Below, piece by piece: positions 20,026 through 32,428 of a DNA stretch of 64,000 nt (within the stretch, counting starts at the first letter, position 1; every line of letters starts with the position of its first letter). Below the pieces are notes generated by a model. It saw nothing but the letters and a program-made list of their open reading frames with translations. It had not been told where the DNA came from and did not search any database. Origin of the DNA: Bacillaceae bacterium (GTDB taxonomy: Bacteria > Bacillota > Bacilli > Bacillales > Alkalibacillaceae); the NCBI GenBank assembly GCA_017656265.1, contig JACDOD010000001.1:248001-312000 (forward strand), in the 5' to 3' direction. Position numbers and translations under genes: made by a program.

Positions 20026-20805
20026 TTATTTTCCTTTATACTGAGGCTTGCGTTTTTCTTTAAAAGCTCGGATTCCTTCCAGCCGGTCTTCGGTAGGAAT
20101 GGTTTTTTCATAACAATTCTCTTCGATTTTTAGACCGGTCTGTATGTCAGTCTGATGCCCCAGCTGAATAGCTTTTTTTGCCTGTTTTACGCCAACTGGA
20201 CCATTATGGGCAATGGCATCGGCGATTTCCATAGCTTTATCCATAAGTGATTCAGAAGGAACAACTTCTTCGACTAATCCAATTTCTAATGCTTCGTCAC
20301 TCGTTAGTCTTTTTGCGGTCAATATTAAATATTTGGCCTTTCCTAACCCGACTAAATTCGGAAGCCTCTGGGTTCCTCCCGCTCCTGGAATAATGCCAAG
20401 GGACGTTTCCGTTAATCCGACCTTTGCCTTTTCACTTGCAATTCTGATATCACAGCCAAGAGCGAGCTCAAGACCGCCTCCAAAGGCCGCTCCATTAATA
20501 GCTGCAATGGTTGGAATCTCTATGTCTTCTACTCTTGTTACAGAGTTGCGGATTTTGCTGACTGTAGCTACGACTTCATCATCATTCATATGTTCCCGTT
20601 CTTTGAGGTCGGCACCGGCACAAAATGCTTTTTCACCGCTTCCGGTAATGATGAGCGCACGAAGTTCTTTATTCTGTTCAACTTCTTCCAGAGCGGTGTT
20701 TAAATCCGCCAACAGCTGGAGTGAAAACGCATTGGCCGCTTCAGGGCGATTTAATGTTAAAACTGCAATATGTTCATTTTTATAGTCTAATCGAACCGTA
20801 CTCAT
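20026..20805 (-). CDS. yngF: Enoyl-CoA hydratase (methylglutaconyl-CoA hydratase-like)
   Basis: A 259-residue crotonase-fold hydratase. The oxyanion-hole motif AINGAAFGGGLELALGCD and the following GLTETSLGIIPGAGGTQRL carry the two Glu residues used in hydration. In the leucine pathway it would hydrate 3-methylglutaconyl-CoA to HMG-CoA. Its start overlaps the end of yngG by four bases, so the two are translationally coupled. Confidence 0.9.
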   Translation of the reverse strand: MSTVRLDYKNEHIAVLTLNRPEAANAFSLQLLADLNTALEEVEQNKELRALIITGSGEKAFCAGADLKEREHMNDDEVVATVSKIRNSVTRVEDIEIPTIAAINGAAFGGGLELALGCDIRIASEKAKVGLTETSLGIIPGAGGTQRLPNLVGLGKAKYLILTAKRLTSDEALEIGLVEEVVPSESLMDKAMEIADAIAHNGPVGVKQAKKAIQLGHQTDIQTGLKIEENCYEKTIPTEDRLEGIRAFKEKRKPQYKGK

Positions 20806-21719
20806 TTCTTTCCACTCCCTTTTTGGTGATGAACGATTTGCATCTGGTGACTCGGCAATGGTTTCTGAATCTGGCTTTGAATGTATCCTGCTGCACTGAG
20901 AAGCTGGTCAAAATCAATTCCCGTTTGAATCCCCATGCCATCGAGCATATATAGAAGGTCGTCTGTTGCTACATTTCCTGAAGCCCCTTTTGCATATGGA
21001 CAGCCCCCAAGCCCGCCTAATGCAGCATCAAAAGTATTAAAGCCAAGCTGCATGGCTGCCAGACAATTGGCTAGTGCTGTTCCTCTTGTATCATGGAAAT
21101 GCAGGGCAATGGATTGATCAGGAAACTCCTCCCGAATTTGAAGGAGAACCGCTTCCACCTGTTTTGGGTTGGCAACCCCAATGGTATCACCAAGGGAGAG
21201 TTCATCAATTCCCATATCAAACAGTTTCCTGGACACATCAAGTACCTGCTGTGTCTGAATATCTCCCTCATATGGACAGCCGAAAACAGTGGAGACATAG
21301 CCACGTACGGATTTATTATGCTTTTTTGCCTCTTTTACTACTTCTTCTAAAACAGGATAAGTTTCCTCAATGGTTTTATTGATATTTTTTTTGTTATGGG
21401 TTTCGCTCGCAGACATAAAAACAGAAACCTCATCAATGTCAGCCTCCAGTGCCCGCTCCAGTCCCTTCATATTAGGAACCAGAGCAGCATAGGTCACACC
21501 TTCTTTTTTGTTGATTTTTTTCGCAACATCCAAAGCATCGGCAAGCTGGGGAATCCATTTTGGATGAACAAAGGATGTGATTTCGATATATTTTAGCCCG
21601 GTTTCGCTTAAACGGTTAATCCATTCAATTTTATGATCTGTCGGAATTTTTTCAGGCTCGTTCTGCAGTCCGTCACGAGGCCCGACTTCTTTAATAATCA
21701 CATGTTCTGGAAGGTTCAT
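20802..21719 (-). CDS. yngG: Hydroxymethylglutaryl-CoA lyase
   Basis: A 305-residue HMG-CoA lyase, splitting HMG-CoA to acetoacetate and acetyl-CoA. The N-terminal EVGPRDGLQNE motif binds metal and substrate. HFHDTRGTALANCLAA carries the two metal-binding His residues. The Cys-containing loop GGCPYAKGASGNVATDD is the signature of the family. It ends the leucine carbon skeleton pathway. It lies between the biotin carrier gene and yngF. Confidence 0.92.
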   Translation of the reverse strand: MNLPEHVIIKEVGPRDGLQNEPEKIPTDHKIEWINRLSETGLKYIEITSFVHPKWIPQLADALDVAKKINKKEGVTYAALVPNMKGLERALEADIDEVSVFMSASETHNKKNINKTIEETYPVLEEVVKEAKKHNKSVRGYVSTVFGCPYEGDIQTQQVLDVSRKLFDMGIDELSLGDTIGVANPKQVEAVLLQIREEFPDQSIALHFHDTRGTALANCLAAMQLGFNTFDAALGGLGGCPYAKGASGNVATDDLLYMLDGMGIQTGIDFDQLLSAAGYIQSQIQKPLPSHQMQIVHHQKGSGKK

Positions 21720-21774
21720 ATATATTACTCCCCTTTATTCACTGTGAAAGATATGAAACGATAACCATCCAGTA

Positions 21775-21987
21775 TTATTCAAGCTCAGCAATGACGTCAC
21801 CTTCATTGACAAAATCTCCCTCTTTGACTTTAAGGGATGTAATGGTTCCGTCTTCTTCTGCAGAAATTGGGATTTCCATTTTCATAGATTCCAGGATCAC
21901 AATGTCGTCTCCTTTGGAAACTTGATCTCCTTCATTCGCTACGATTTTCCACACACTTCCTGCCATGTTTGCTACTACCTGTTTCAT
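21775..21987 (-). CDS. yngHB: Biotinyl-lipoyl attachment (biotin carrier) protein
   Basis: A 70-residue free-standing carrier domain. The biotinylated Lys is in ESMKMEIPI. Glycines and valines on either side form the usual half-sandwich (NEGDQVSKGDDIV and VKEGDFVNEGDVI). It shuttles carboxybiotin between the carboxylase and carboxyltransferase of this operon. The ATG follows AGGAGG, 15 bases after yngH. Confidence 0.92.
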   Translation of the reverse strand: MKQVVANMAGSVWKIVANEGDQVSKGDDIVILESMKMEIPISAEEDGTITSLKVKEGDFVNEGDVIAELE

Positions 21988-22002
21988 ATTGAAATTCCTC
22001 CT

Positions 22003-23349
22003 TTATTTTGATTGCATGAGATAGTCTTCCACAAATGATGTTCGTGTGAAGCCTTTCTTAAATGCCTCGGTTTGAACAACTTTTTGAATAAATGGTAGAT
22101 TGGTTTTAATTCCTTCTACTTGATATTGATTTAATGCTTCTTCGAGATGTTGTATGGTCTCTGAACGGGTCTGGCCCGTTACAATCAGTTTAGCGATCAT
22201 AGGGTCGTAAAATGGGGTAACCGTATATCCTTCTTCTACACCGATTTCATGCCTGATCTGGTCACCTTCAGGCAAAGTCAATGATGTAATTGTTCCTGGT
22301 GATGGGAAAAAGGTGTTTGGGTCTTCGGCATATACCCTTACTTCAATTGCGTGACCATTTATTTTCAGTTGATCTTGACGAATGGTTAGCTTCTCACCTG
22401 CAGCGATCTTGATCTGCTGCTCTACCAGATCAATTCCGGTTATTTCTTCTGTAACCGGATGTTCGACCTGAAGGCGGGTGTTCATTTCAAGAAAATAAAA
22501 ATTTTGCTCCTCATCAACCAAAAACTCAATGGTTCCTGCATTCGAATAATGAATGGCTTTTGCTGCCTTCTTAGCAGCTTCCCCCATCTTCTCCCTTGTG
22601 TCGTCCGTTAATAACGGAGATGGCGCTTCCTCAATGACCTTCTGGTGTCTTCGCTGAATGGAGCATTCCCGCTCAAACAGGTGAACGACATGACCGTGAT
22701 GATCAGCTAAAATTTGAATCTCCACATGATGGGCGTTTTCGATTTTCTTTTCCAGATACATCGTCCCATCGCCAAAAAAGTTTTGTGCCCGGCGGGAATT
22801 GCTTTCATATGCTTTTTGCAGTTCATCGTTGTCATGAACAACTTGCATTCCTATGCCGCCGCCGCCTGCTGATGCCTTTAACATGACTGGATAACCAATT
22901 TCGTTAGCGACTTGAATGGCTTCGTCTACACTGGAGACAGGTGCTTCTGTCCCGGGAATGACCGGCACGCCTGCTTCTTTCATTGTTTTTCTAGCTTCTA
23001 TTTTACTCCCCATCTTCGCAATGCTGGATGGGGAAGGCCCGATAAATGTCAGACCTTCCTGTTCACATCTCTCAGCAAACTCGGGGTTTTCGCTTAACAG
23101 ACCGTAGCCTGGATGAATAGCATCAGCACCTGCTTCTTTTGCTATTTCTATTATCCGGTCCATGTTTAAATAGCTCTCATGGACTCTTGTACCCCCAACA
23201 CCATACGATTCATCTGCCATTTTGACGTATGGAGCCTGTTTGTCGGCATCTGAATAGATGGCAACAGAAGGGATGTTTAACTTTTTGCATGTTCGAATGA
23301 CACGGGCAGCAATTTCACCTCGGTTGGCTATTAAGATTTTGTTAATCAT
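22003..23349 (-). CDS. yngH: Biotin carboxylase subunit
   Basis: A 448-residue ATP-grasp biotin carboxylase. Seen motifs are the N-terminal INKILIANRGEIAARVIRTC, the glycine-rich ATP loop SAGGGGIGMQVV, the catalytic EMNTRLQVEHPVTEE and the C-terminal domain. The start used is ATG 23349 after GAGGGAGG; the longer frame to 23406 overlaps yngI. It carboxylates the separate carrier protein of this operon and is the alpha part of a methylcrotonyl-CoA carboxylase-type enzyme, distinct from the housekeeping AccC. Confidence 0.9.
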   Translation of the reverse strand: MINKILIANRGEIAARVIRTCKKLNIPSVAIYSDADKQAPYVKMADESYGVGGTRVHESYLNMDRIIEIAKEAGADAIHPGYGLLSENPEFAERCEQEGLTFIGPSPSSIAKMGSKIEARKTMKEAGVPVIPGTEAPVSSVDEAIQVANEIGYPVMLKASAGGGGIGMQVVHDNDELQKAYESNSRRAQNFFGDGTMYLEKKIENAHHVEIQILADHHGHVVHLFERECSIQRRHQKVIEEAPSPLLTDDTREKMGEAAKKAAKAIHYSNAGTIEFLVDEEQNFYFLEMNTRLQVEHPVTEEITGIDLVEQQIKIAAGEKLTIRQDQLKINGHAIEVRVYAEDPNTFFPSPGTITSLTLPEGDQIRHEIGVEEGYTVTPFYDPMIAKLIVTGQTRSETIQHLEEALNQYQVEGIKTNLPFIQKVVQTEAFKKGFTRTSFVEDYLMQSK

Positions 23350-23371
23350 ATTGCCTCCCTCTTTTCTAACA

Positions 23372-25015
23372 TTATTGTTTCGTTGTTCCAAGTATTTCTT
23401 GAGCAATTTCCCTCAGTTTAAATTTCTGAATTTTACCGCTTGCAGTCATTGGATACTCATCGACAAATTGAATATACTTCGGGATCTTATGTCGGGAAAT
23501 TTTTCCTTCACAGAAGCTGCGAATATCTTCTTCTGTTAAGGATGCATTTTCTTTAAGAATAATCCAGGCCATGACTTCTTCGCCGTACTTCGGATCAGGT
23601 ACGCCAACTACCTGAACATCAAGAATGTCTGGATGCTGGTAAAGAAATTCTTCTATTTCTCTCGGGTAAATATTTTCTCCCCCTCGAATAATCATGTCCT
23701 TTATACGTCCTGTAATTTCGACGTATCCGTTCTCATCCATAACGGCGATGTCCCCTGTATGTAGCCAGCCATCCTCATCAATTGCTTGATTGGTAGCTTC
23801 AGGGTTATTATAGTAACCTTTCATGACGAGATAACCTCTGGTACACAGTTCGCCAGGTGTTCCAGGTTCCACTTCCCTGGTGGTTCCAGGTTCCACAATT
23901 TTCACTTCTACATTCGGATGTGCTTTTCCTACGCTTTTTACCCGAAGTTCCACAGGATCATCAGGTTTCGTCTGGGTAATCACCGGTGAAGACTCCGTTT
24001 GTCCATAAGCAATCGTGATTTCAGATGCACCCATTTTGTTCATGACATCTTTCATCACTTCCATTGGACAATTGGAACCAGCCATAATTCCCGTGCGCAG
24101 GTGAGATAAATCATATTTGTCAAAATCCGGGTGGTTCAGCTCAGCAATGAACATGGTTGGAACTCCGTGGAGAGCTGTACACTTCTCCTGATCTAACGCT
24201 TTCAGTACCTTTTCAGCGTTGAAATGTTCAAGCACCACCATGGTGGCTCCTTTCGTAACAGTAGCTAAAGTACCCATTACACAGCCAAAACAGTGGAAGA
24301 ACGGCACCGGAATACAGAGACGGTCATCACTGGTCATATTCATGCTGTCCGCCACCTGGTTAGCATTGTTAACGATGTTGTAATGGGTGAGCATGACCCC
24401 TTTTGGAAATCCGGTTGTTCCAGATGTATATTGCATGTTAATGACTTCATCATGATGTAAAGTGCTCATCCGTTCTTTTAATTCGTCATCAGACACTTCA
24501 TTTCCTTTTTCTATAATTTCATGCCAGTTATAGAAGCTTGAATATTGCTTATCATTCAAAACAATGATGTTTTTCAGCTTCGGAAGGTTTTTGCATTCCA
24601 ATTTTCCTTTTTCCGCGTGATCCACTTCCGGACAAACTTCACGTAAAATATCGAGATAAGAAGAACCTTTATACGATTCAGCTAGTATCAGGGTGGTAGC
24701 ATCTGACTGCTGCAATAAATACTCCAGTTCTTTCGCGCGGTAGTTGGTATTTACCGTCACTAATACGGCACCCATTTTTCCGGTAGCAAATTGGGAAATC
24801 AGCCATTCCGGTTTGTTATCAGCCCAGATGGCTACATGTTCTCCTTTCTCGATTCCCAGCGCCATAAAACCTTTTGCAGCCTGATTGACAATGCTGTTTA
24901 ACTCTTCATAGGTTTTCCGCCAGTTTAATTCAGGATAAACGACCGCTTCTTTCTTCGGATGCAACTGAACCTTTTGTTCCAACACTTCACCAACAGTTAA
25001 CTCCATAAGGGACAT
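23372..25015 (-). CDS. yngI: Acyl-CoA synthetase (AMP-forming)
   Basis: A 547-residue ANL ligase. The A3 motif is MQYTSGTTGFPKGVM, A5 is ITIAYGQTESSPV, the hinge is GRIKDMIIRGGENIYPREIE and the C-terminal Lys is in TASGKIQKFKL. In B. subtilis its counterpart is in the same operon. It may activate isovalerate or other branched or short acids feeding the pathway. ATG 25015 (MSLMELTVG) follows AGGAGG; the TTG at 25024 lies just on the ribosome site. Confidence 0.88.
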   Translation of the reverse strand: MSLMELTVGEVLEQKVQLHPKKEAVVYPELNWRKTYEELNSIVNQAAKGFMALGIEKGEHVAIWADNKPEWLISQFATGKMGAVLVTVNTNYRAKELEYLLQQSDATTLILAESYKGSSYLDILREVCPEVDHAEKGKLECKNLPKLKNIIVLNDKQYSSFYNWHEIIEKGNEVSDDELKERMSTLHHDEVINMQYTSGTTGFPKGVMLTHYNIVNNANQVADSMNMTSDDRLCIPVPFFHCFGCVMGTLATVTKGATMVVLEHFNAEKVLKALDQEKCTALHGVPTMFIAELNHPDFDKYDLSHLRTGIMAGSNCPMEVMKDVMNKMGASEITIAYGQTESSPVITQTKPDDPVELRVKSVGKAHPNVEVKIVEPGTTREVEPGTPGELCTRGYLVMKGYYNNPEATNQAIDEDGWLHTGDIAVMDENGYVEITGRIKDMIIRGGENIYPREIEEFLYQHPDILDVQVVGVPDPKYGEEVMAWIILKENASLTEEDIRSFCEGKISRHKIPKYIQFVDEYPMTASGKIQKFKLREIAQEILGTTKQ

Positions 25016-25116
25016 GAGATCCAACCTCCTAAAAAATTTATCATGATATTCCTGTATTCACAGGAATAAAAAAAGCAAAGAAAATAGCTTTAGAGATTTA
25101 GATTCATGGTGCGCAT

Positions 25117-26259
25117 TTAACAGCCCAGCTGTCTGGCAATGACTAAACGCTGGATTTCAGATGTTCCTTCACCTATTTCTAACAGTTTTGCATCCCTAAG
25201 GTAACGTTCAACTTCATACTCACGCATATATCCATAACCGCCGTGGATCTGGATGGCTTGATTGGCTGCTCTGAAAGCGGTTTCGGTTGCGAATAGCTTG
25301 GCATATGCTGCTTCTTTTGTAAACGGTTTATTCTGATCTTTTAGCCATGCGGCTTTATAAACCATATTCCGTGCCAGTTCCACTTCCATCGCCATGTCCG
25401 CCAGCTTAAATTGAATAGCCTGGAATTTGGAGATTGACTGGCCAAATTGCTTTCTCTCTTTGGCATATGCTAATGCTTTCTCCAGGGATGCCTGTGCAAT
25501 TCCGAGTCCCAGTGCCCCGATGGAGATTCTTCCCCCATCAAGGGTATACAAAAATTGCTTAAATCCTTTTTCCGGATCACCTAACAAGTTTTCTTTTGGA
25601 ACACGCACATCTTCCAGAATCACTTCAGAGGTGTCGGATCCTCTTACTCCCATTTTGTCGTAGTTGCTGTTAACTGTCAGTCCTTCAGTGTCCTTTGGAA
25701 CAATAAATGCGGAAATGATATTCTTGCCACGTTCATCTTTTCCTGATACAGCTGTTACTGTGATAAATTTTGCATAACTGGCATTAGTAATGAAACATTT
25801 TTCTCCATTAATCACATATTCATCGCCTTCTAACCTGGCAGTTGTTCTTGTTCCTCCTGCATCTGAACCGGCATTTGGTTCGGTAAGTCCGAATGATCCA
25901 AGTGCTTCACCACTTGCCAATGGCACCAGAAACTTTTCTTTTTGTTCTTCGGTTCCGAAATAATAGATTGGGCTTGCCCCCAGGGATACAGCTGCCGCAT
26001 AGCTTAATCCTGTGCTTCCGCATACGCGCCCAATTTCTTCAACGGCAATGGCGTATGTCAGCGTATCTCCGCCGGAACCCCCATATTTTTCAGGAAATGG
26101 GATCCCCATTAGACCGAGTTTTCCCATTTCATCAAAAATATCTTTAGGAAATTCAGCTTTTTGATCAATTTCTATCGTTCTTGGCTTAATGGCATTTTCC
26201 GCAAAATCTCTGACCATTTTTCTGGTCATTTCCTGTTCTTTGGTCAATTCGAAGTTCAT
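25117..26259 (-). CDS. yngJ: Acyl-CoA dehydrogenase (isovaleryl-CoA dehydrogenase-like)
   Basis: A 380-residue FAD acyl-CoA dehydrogenase. FAD and substrate motifs are [24 protein letters not shown], and near the C-terminus [23 protein letters not shown] with the adenine-binding HGGYGY. Catalysis on isovaleryl-CoA is inferred from operon context. The start ATG 26259 ([11 protein letters not shown]) follows AAAAGGGGGAG. The open frame upstream to 26316 covers the operator and is not coding. Confidence 0.9.
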   Translation of the reverse strand: MNFELTKEQEMTRKMVRDFAENAIKPRTIEIDQKAEFPKDIFDEMGKLGLMGIPFPEKYGGSGGDTLTYAIAVEEIGRVCGSTGLSYAAAVSLGASPIYYFGTEEQKEKFLVPLASGEALGSFGLTEPNAGSDAGGTRTTARLEGDEYVINGEKCFITNASYAKFITVTAVSGKDERGKNIISAFIVPKDTEGLTVNSNYDKMGVRGSDTSEVILEDVRVPKENLLGDPEKGFKQFLYTLDGGRISIGALGLGIAQASLEKALAYAKERKQFGQSISKFQAIQFKLADMAMEVELARNMVYKAAWLKDQNKPFTKEAAYAKLFATETAFRAANQAIQIHGGYGYMREYEVERYLRDAKLLEIGEGTSEIQRLVIARQLGC

Positions 26260-26288
26260 AAAACTCCCCCTTTTGTCTTTTTGCGCAA

Positions 26289-26304
26289 GACCGACCGGTT
26301 GGTC
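26289..26304. promoter_or_regulatory. Palindromic operator upstream of yngJ, probably TetR-bound
   Basis: GACCGACCGGTTGGTC is a 16-bp palindrome with one mismatch pair. It lies 30 bases upstream of the yngJ ATG and 24 past the end of the TetR gene. Such sites are typical for TetR regulators of acyl-CoA degradation genes. Confidence 0.65.
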
Positions 26305-26317
26305 TGTTCTACTCAAA

Positions 26318-26331
26318 TGAAAACGCTTTAA
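26318..26331. promoter_or_regulatory. Candidate cre (CcpA) site
   Basis: TGAAAACGCTTTAA matches the CcpA consensus core TG-N-AA-N-CG-N4-CA except for the penultimate base. It overlaps the TetR stop codon upstream of yngJ. Carbon catabolite control of this operon would be expected. Confidence 0.35.
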
Positions 26332-27008
26332 AAATTAGGTTTCATAGCCGGTTTTTCAAGCAATAACTGCTGATATTGATCTATTGCCGCATCTGTCAAT
26401 ATACCGTTTAAGATTATGTCAGAGAAGATGGCTGCGATTTCTTCAATGGTTTTTTCTCCGTCACGTCTATACCATTTGTGTGTCCAGTTGACCATTCCCA
26501 GAATAGACATTCCGGTAATTTCTGGTGCCAATTCTTTGCGAAACTCCCCTTTTTGCTGTCCTTCGTTGATCACATCGAATATGATTTTCTTATATTGATC
26601 CCGTTTTTTCTTAATCAGGTGATCAAATTGTGGCTTCAGGTAAAGGCTTTCCTGATAGAATACCGAGATATGCGGTTTGTATAGATCAAACACTTTCACA
26701 AATGACTGGATAATGGCATAAAGCTGCAGGGTTGGCGTATCGTAGGTGTCTTTTGCTTCGAAGGCCCTGGTTAAAACATATGAAATGAATTTGTCATGAA
26801 TGACATACAGGAGTTCGTCCTTTGACTGGAAATGATGATAGAATCCGCCTTTGGATGTTCCGCATGCTTCAACAATATCTTTGACTGTTACTCCATGGAA
26901 ACCATGTTTTTCAAAGAGTTTTAACGATGTTTCTATAATTTTTTCTTTGAGTTCCGACGTTATTTCCCCCTTCCCATTTTTGGTTAATATTTTATCATAA
27001 ATTTTCAA
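26328..27008 (-). CDS. TetR/AcrR-family regulator of the leucine operon
   Basis: A TetR-type repressor of about 210-226 residues. The HTH is at the N-terminus ([18 protein letters not shown], then [20 protein letters not shown]), followed by a ligand domain. It precedes yngJ on the same strand, and a palindrome lies between them, so it probably represses the operon in response to an acyl-CoA. The start is unresolved. The frame opens at TTG 27008, but a promoter-like TTTACA-16-TAAAAT overlaps those first codons. The strong GGGAAGGGGG site is followed by ATA ACG TCG and not by ATG, GTG or TTG. Coordinates use the outermost TTG. Confidence 0.8.
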   Translation of the reverse strand: MKIYDKILTKNGKGEITSELKEKIIETSLKLFEKHGFHGVTVKDIVEACGTSKGGFYHHFQSKDELLYVIHDKFISYVLTRAFEAKDTYDTPTLQLYAIIQSFVKVFDLYKPHISVFYQESLYLKPQFDHLIKKKRDQYKKIIFDVINEGQQKGEFRKELAPEITGMSILGMVNWTHKWYRRDGEKTIEEIAAIFSDIILNGILTDAAIDQYQQLLLEKPAMKPNF

Positions 27009-27052
27009 AATGTAAAATTATTTTAAAGAATTCTGACAAGTTTGATAAAAAA

Positions 27053-27084
27053 TACACCTGAATACCAGATGGCACTCAGGTGTA
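27053..27084 (-). terminator. Terminator of parC
   Basis: TACACCTGA pairs with TCAGGTGTA and a T-run follows on the minus strand (TATTTTTTATC). It lies just past the parC stop. Confidence 0.85.
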
Positions 27085-27089
27085 TATGA

Positions 27090-29543
27090 TTACTCATCAT
27101 CTTCCGAATCAAAGGCTTTTATATACGCTGCTTTTCTCCAGGCTTTCAGAACTTCTCCTGTCTGATCTGTATCAATGAAAAAGGAACCATTACTGTAACG
27201 GTCGCTTTCTTTCAGCTCGTAAGGCATACATTCATGAATCTCCCCATTTTCGGTCTGGAATTGAACGGGTTCATCTTCCTCTACCAGCAAGAACCCGACT
27301 AATCGGTGAGGCTTTGTTTTCAATTCTCTCAGCATAACCAGTCCCCGTTTTGCCCGTGATGATTTTTCAAATTCGGACAAATTCATTCGTTTAAGCGCTC
27401 CCCGTTGCGTAACAGCGATGATCGTTGGAGAAGACAGATCATCAAACACTTCCCCATTGACTACATATTCTCCTTTTTTCAGTTGAATGGCTTTTACACC
27501 GGCCGCACGCTGTCCTACCGGTTTGACTTCAGATTCATGGAACCACAATCCATATCCTTTGTTTGAAGCAACAAAAATATCCTGATGTCCATTCGTTAGC
27601 TGAACATTGATCACCTCATCATCGCCTTTGAGGTTAATGGCCTGCAGGGGGCGGGAATATCGCTGGGCATAATATTCCTTCAGTTCTGTTTTCTTCACCA
27701 TACCATTTCGGGTAAAGAATAAGAGATATTTTTCTTCTGAAAAATCCCGTACTGGTATGGCATTAACGATTTTTTCATCCTGCTGGATAGGGACAATGTT
27801 GGCAACATGCTGTCCAAGATCCTTCCAGCGGATATCCGGCAGCTGATGAACAGGAATATAGAGATAGTTTCCTTTATTTGTGAACAGTAGAATCGTATCG
27901 GTTGTATTTATTTCGATCATGGATAAAATGTAGTCTTCATCTTTGATTGTAATATCGTCTTTGCTTGAAGCTGCATATGATCTCAGACTTGTGCGCTTAA
28001 TATACCCGTCTCTTGTAACAGATACGAGTACGTCTTCACTTGCAACCACTACTTCGAGGTTGATCGTGAGCTCTTCCACTTCCTCTTCAATACGTGTCCG
28101 GCGAGAATCCTTATATTTTTTCTTAATGTCACGCAAACTCTTTTTAATGACATTCAATAGTTTTTTCTCATCGTTCAAAATACTTTCGAGGTATGCGATT
28201 TGTTCTTTGAGTTCATCTGCTTCTTTTTGAAGGGCAGTTATATCGGTATTGGTCAGACGATAAAGCTGCAAGGTCACAATCGCCTCGGCCTGTGGCTCGG
28301 TGAATTCGTATCGTTTGATCAGGCGGTCCTTGGCATCCTGTTTATCTTTTGATGAGCGAATAGTCGCAATGACATCGTCTAAAATCGAAATCGCCTTAAT
28401 TAACCCTTCTACAATATGAGCTCGTTTCTGTGCTTTATTTAAATCAAATTTGGACTGTCTGGTGACAACTTCCTTCTGATGGTCAATATAAGCGTTAATC
28501 AAATCGACCAGGCCCATTAACTTTGGTGTTTTGTTATGAATGGCAACCATATTAAAGTTGTACGAGATCTGCAGATCAGTGTGCTTGTAGAGATAATTTA
28601 AAATTCCTTCACTGTCTGCATCTTTTTTAAGCTCAATGACAATGCGAAGGCCTGTACGGTCAGTTTCATCCCGAACTTCTGCGATTCCCTCGACTTTACG
28701 GTTCAAGCGAAGTTCATCGAATTTTTTCACTAAATTGGCTTTATTCACATCATACGGGATTTCAGTTATGACGATTTGCTCTCTGCTCCCCCGGAGTTGT
28801 TCGATATCTGCTTGACCCCGCAAAATAATTTTCCCTTTACCGGTTTCATAGGCTTTTTTAATGCCGTCAATGCCCTGTATAATACCTCCGGTTGGAAAAT
28901 CCGGTCCTTTTAAAATCTTCATTAAGGCATCTACATTTGCATCCGGATTTTCAATTTTTTTAATAACCGCATCAATGACTTCCCCAAGATTGTGAGGAGG
29001 GATATCAGTTGCATATCCAGATGAAATCCCGGTGGATCCGTTGACCAGCAGGTTCGGAAAGCGTGACGGCAAAACGACTGGTTCTTTAATGGTATCGTCA
29101 AAGTTAGGAACGAAATCGACGGTTTCCTTTTCAATTTCGCCAATCAATTCTGATGCAATGGCGGACAACCTTGCTTCCGTATAACGCATCGCAGCAGGCG
29201 GATCACCGTCAATACTTCCGTTATTTCCGTGCATTTCCACTAATTCTTTGCGTACTTTCCATGTCTGGCTCATTCGTACAAGAGCGTCGTAAACGGATGT
29301 ATCTCCGTGGGGATGGTAATTTCCGATTACGGTACCAACCGTTTTGGCTGATTTGCGAAATGCCTTGTCATGGGTGTTCTTTTCCTGATGCATGGCATAA
29401 AGAATCCGCCTCTGAACAGGCTTTAATCCGTCCCGGGCATCCGGCAGTGCCCGATCCTGAATAATATATTTACTGTAGCGGCCAAAGCGGTCCCCTATGA
29501 CTTCCTCTAGGGGAAGATCCAGATATTTAGCATGTTCTGTCAA
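27090..29543 (-). CDS. parC: DNA topoisomerase IV subunit A
   Basis: An 817-residue type IIA topoisomerase A subunit that decatenates daughter chromosomes with ParE. The catalytic Tyr121 is in [13 protein letters not shown]. The quinolone region reads [19 protein letters not shown], with Thr82 and Asp86 at positions often Ser and Glu in GrlA/ParC. The C-terminal beta-pinwheel is present; it lacks the GyrA-box typical of gyrase. TTG is the start, after AGAGGGGG. It is 14 bases downstream of parE, so they form one operon. Confidence 0.95.
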   Translation of the reverse strand: MTEHAKYLDLPLEEVIGDRFGRYSKYIIQDRALPDARDGLKPVQRRILYAMHQEKNTHDKAFRKSAKTVGTVIGNYHPHGDTSVYDALVRMSQTWKVRKELVEMHGNNGSIDGDPPAAMRYTEARLSAIASELIGEIEKETVDFVPNFDDTIKEPVVLPSRFPNLLVNGSTGISSGYATDIPPHNLGEVIDAVIKKIENPDANVDALMKILKGPDFPTGGIIQGIDGIKKAYETGKGKIILRGQADIEQLRGSREQIVITEIPYDVNKANLVKKFDELRLNRKVEGIAEVRDETDRTGLRIVIELKKDADSEGILNYLYKHTDLQISYNFNMVAIHNKTPKLMGLVDLINAYIDHQKEVVTRQSKFDLNKAQKRAHIVEGLIKAISILDDVIATIRSSKDKQDAKDRLIKRYEFTEPQAEAIVTLQLYRLTNTDITALQKEADELKEQIAYLESILNDEKKLLNVIKKSLRDIKKKYKDSRRTRIEEEVEELTINLEVVVASEDVLVSVTRDGYIKRTSLRSYAASSKDDITIKDEDYILSMIEINTTDTILLFTNKGNYLYIPVHQLPDIRWKDLGQHVANIVPIQQDEKIVNAIPVRDFSEEKYLLFFTRNGMVKKTELKEYYAQRYSRPLQAINLKGDDEVINVQLTNGHQDIFVASNKGYGLWFHESEVKPVGQRAAGVKAIQLKKGEYVVNGEVFDDLSSPTIIAVTQRGALKRMNLSEFEKSSRAKRGLVMLRELKTKPHRLVGFLLVEEDEPVQFQTENGEIHECMPYELKESDRYSNGSFFIDTDQTGEVLKAWRKAAYIKAFDSEDDE

Positions 29544-29557
29544 TGGTATGTCCCCCT

Positions 29558-31618
<2,061 letters not shown>

Positions 31619-31671
31619 CTATTACCGATTTTTCCCTTTCCCTGCACGAGAATATCCGTAACAAAAGCCAC

Positions 31672-31694
31672 GCCGGACAACTGCCGGCTTTTTT
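31672..31694. terminator. Hairpin in the parE leader region
   Basis: GCCGG and CCGGC pair across seven bases with TTTTTT following on the plus strand. An alternative AAAAGCC/GGCTTTT pairing also exists. It lies between yneT and parE, both on the minus strand. It could be an attenuator of parE or a relic terminator. Confidence 0.4.
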
Positions 31695-31737
31695 ATATTA
31701 CACACCTATTTCTTTGTTTTTCAACAAAAACTAAAAA

Positions 31738-31757
31738 ATCCCTGCTTTCACAGGGAT
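31738..31757 (-). terminator. Terminator of yneT
   Basis: ATCCCTG pairs with CAGGGAT, with TTTTTTAG following on the minus strand, just after the yneT stop. Confidence 0.8.
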
Positions 31758-31766
31758 AATTTAGGT

Positions 31767-32180
31767 TCATTTACCTACTATAACAGAATGGGCGACCTTA
31801 ATACAAAAATCCATAATAACTGTAAAGTCATGTTCCTTTAAGATCTCATAGGCTTCCTCATTTTTTACTCCTTGCTGTGCCCAAAACACGCTGGCATCCG
31901 TTTTAATCGCTTCTTTAGCAATATCGGGCAAATATTCTGAACGCCTAAACACATTTATAATATCAATTGGTTCCTGAATGTCTTTAAGTGAACCGTAAGC
32001 TTTCTCCCCCAAAACCTCTTTGGCCCTGGGGTTTACAGGAATAATTCTGTACCCGGCATCTTGCATGGCTCTGGCAATCTGATACGACGTCCGTTCAGGT
32101 TTGTCCGACAGTCCGACAACAGCAATCGTTTTCGCATTTTTTAATACTTCTCTAATCGTTTCGGTTGAAGGGTTTTCCAA
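31767..32180 (-). CDS. yneT: CoA-binding-fold protein YneT
   Basis: A 137-residue Rossmann-type CoA_binding_2 domain protein. The nucleotide loop is KTIAVVGLSDKPERTSY. The middle strand is RIIPVNPRAKEVLG, and the end is HDFTVIMDFCIKVAHS. Members bind CoA; the cellular role is not established. TTG start after AAAGGA. Its place beside plsY and parE matches B. subtilis. Confidence 0.88.
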   Translation of the reverse strand: MENPSTETIREVLKNAKTIAVVGLSDKPERTSYQIARAMQDAGYRIIPVNPRAKEVLGEKAYGSLKDIQEPIDIINVFRRSEYLPDIAKEAIKTDASVFWAQQGVKNEEAYEILKEHDFTVIMDFCIKVAHSVIVGK

Positions 32181-32428
32181 TACTGATCATTCCTTTCTGC
32201 TTACTACGTTTCATTCTATCATGGATCATGCGGTAGAATAAGTATCAAAATTGTGAACCTTTTAACTTTTGCATAATCTTGTCCTGATGAATAAGTGATG
32301 AAGGGCCAAAGCTTTTTCATAAACATAGAGAAAAGGGATATAAAAACGGACATCTTGTTCTTGATTGATCCGATTCATGTTAAAATAGGATAGGATTGCT
32401 TTAGAAAGAGATAAAGGAGTATGAAAGA

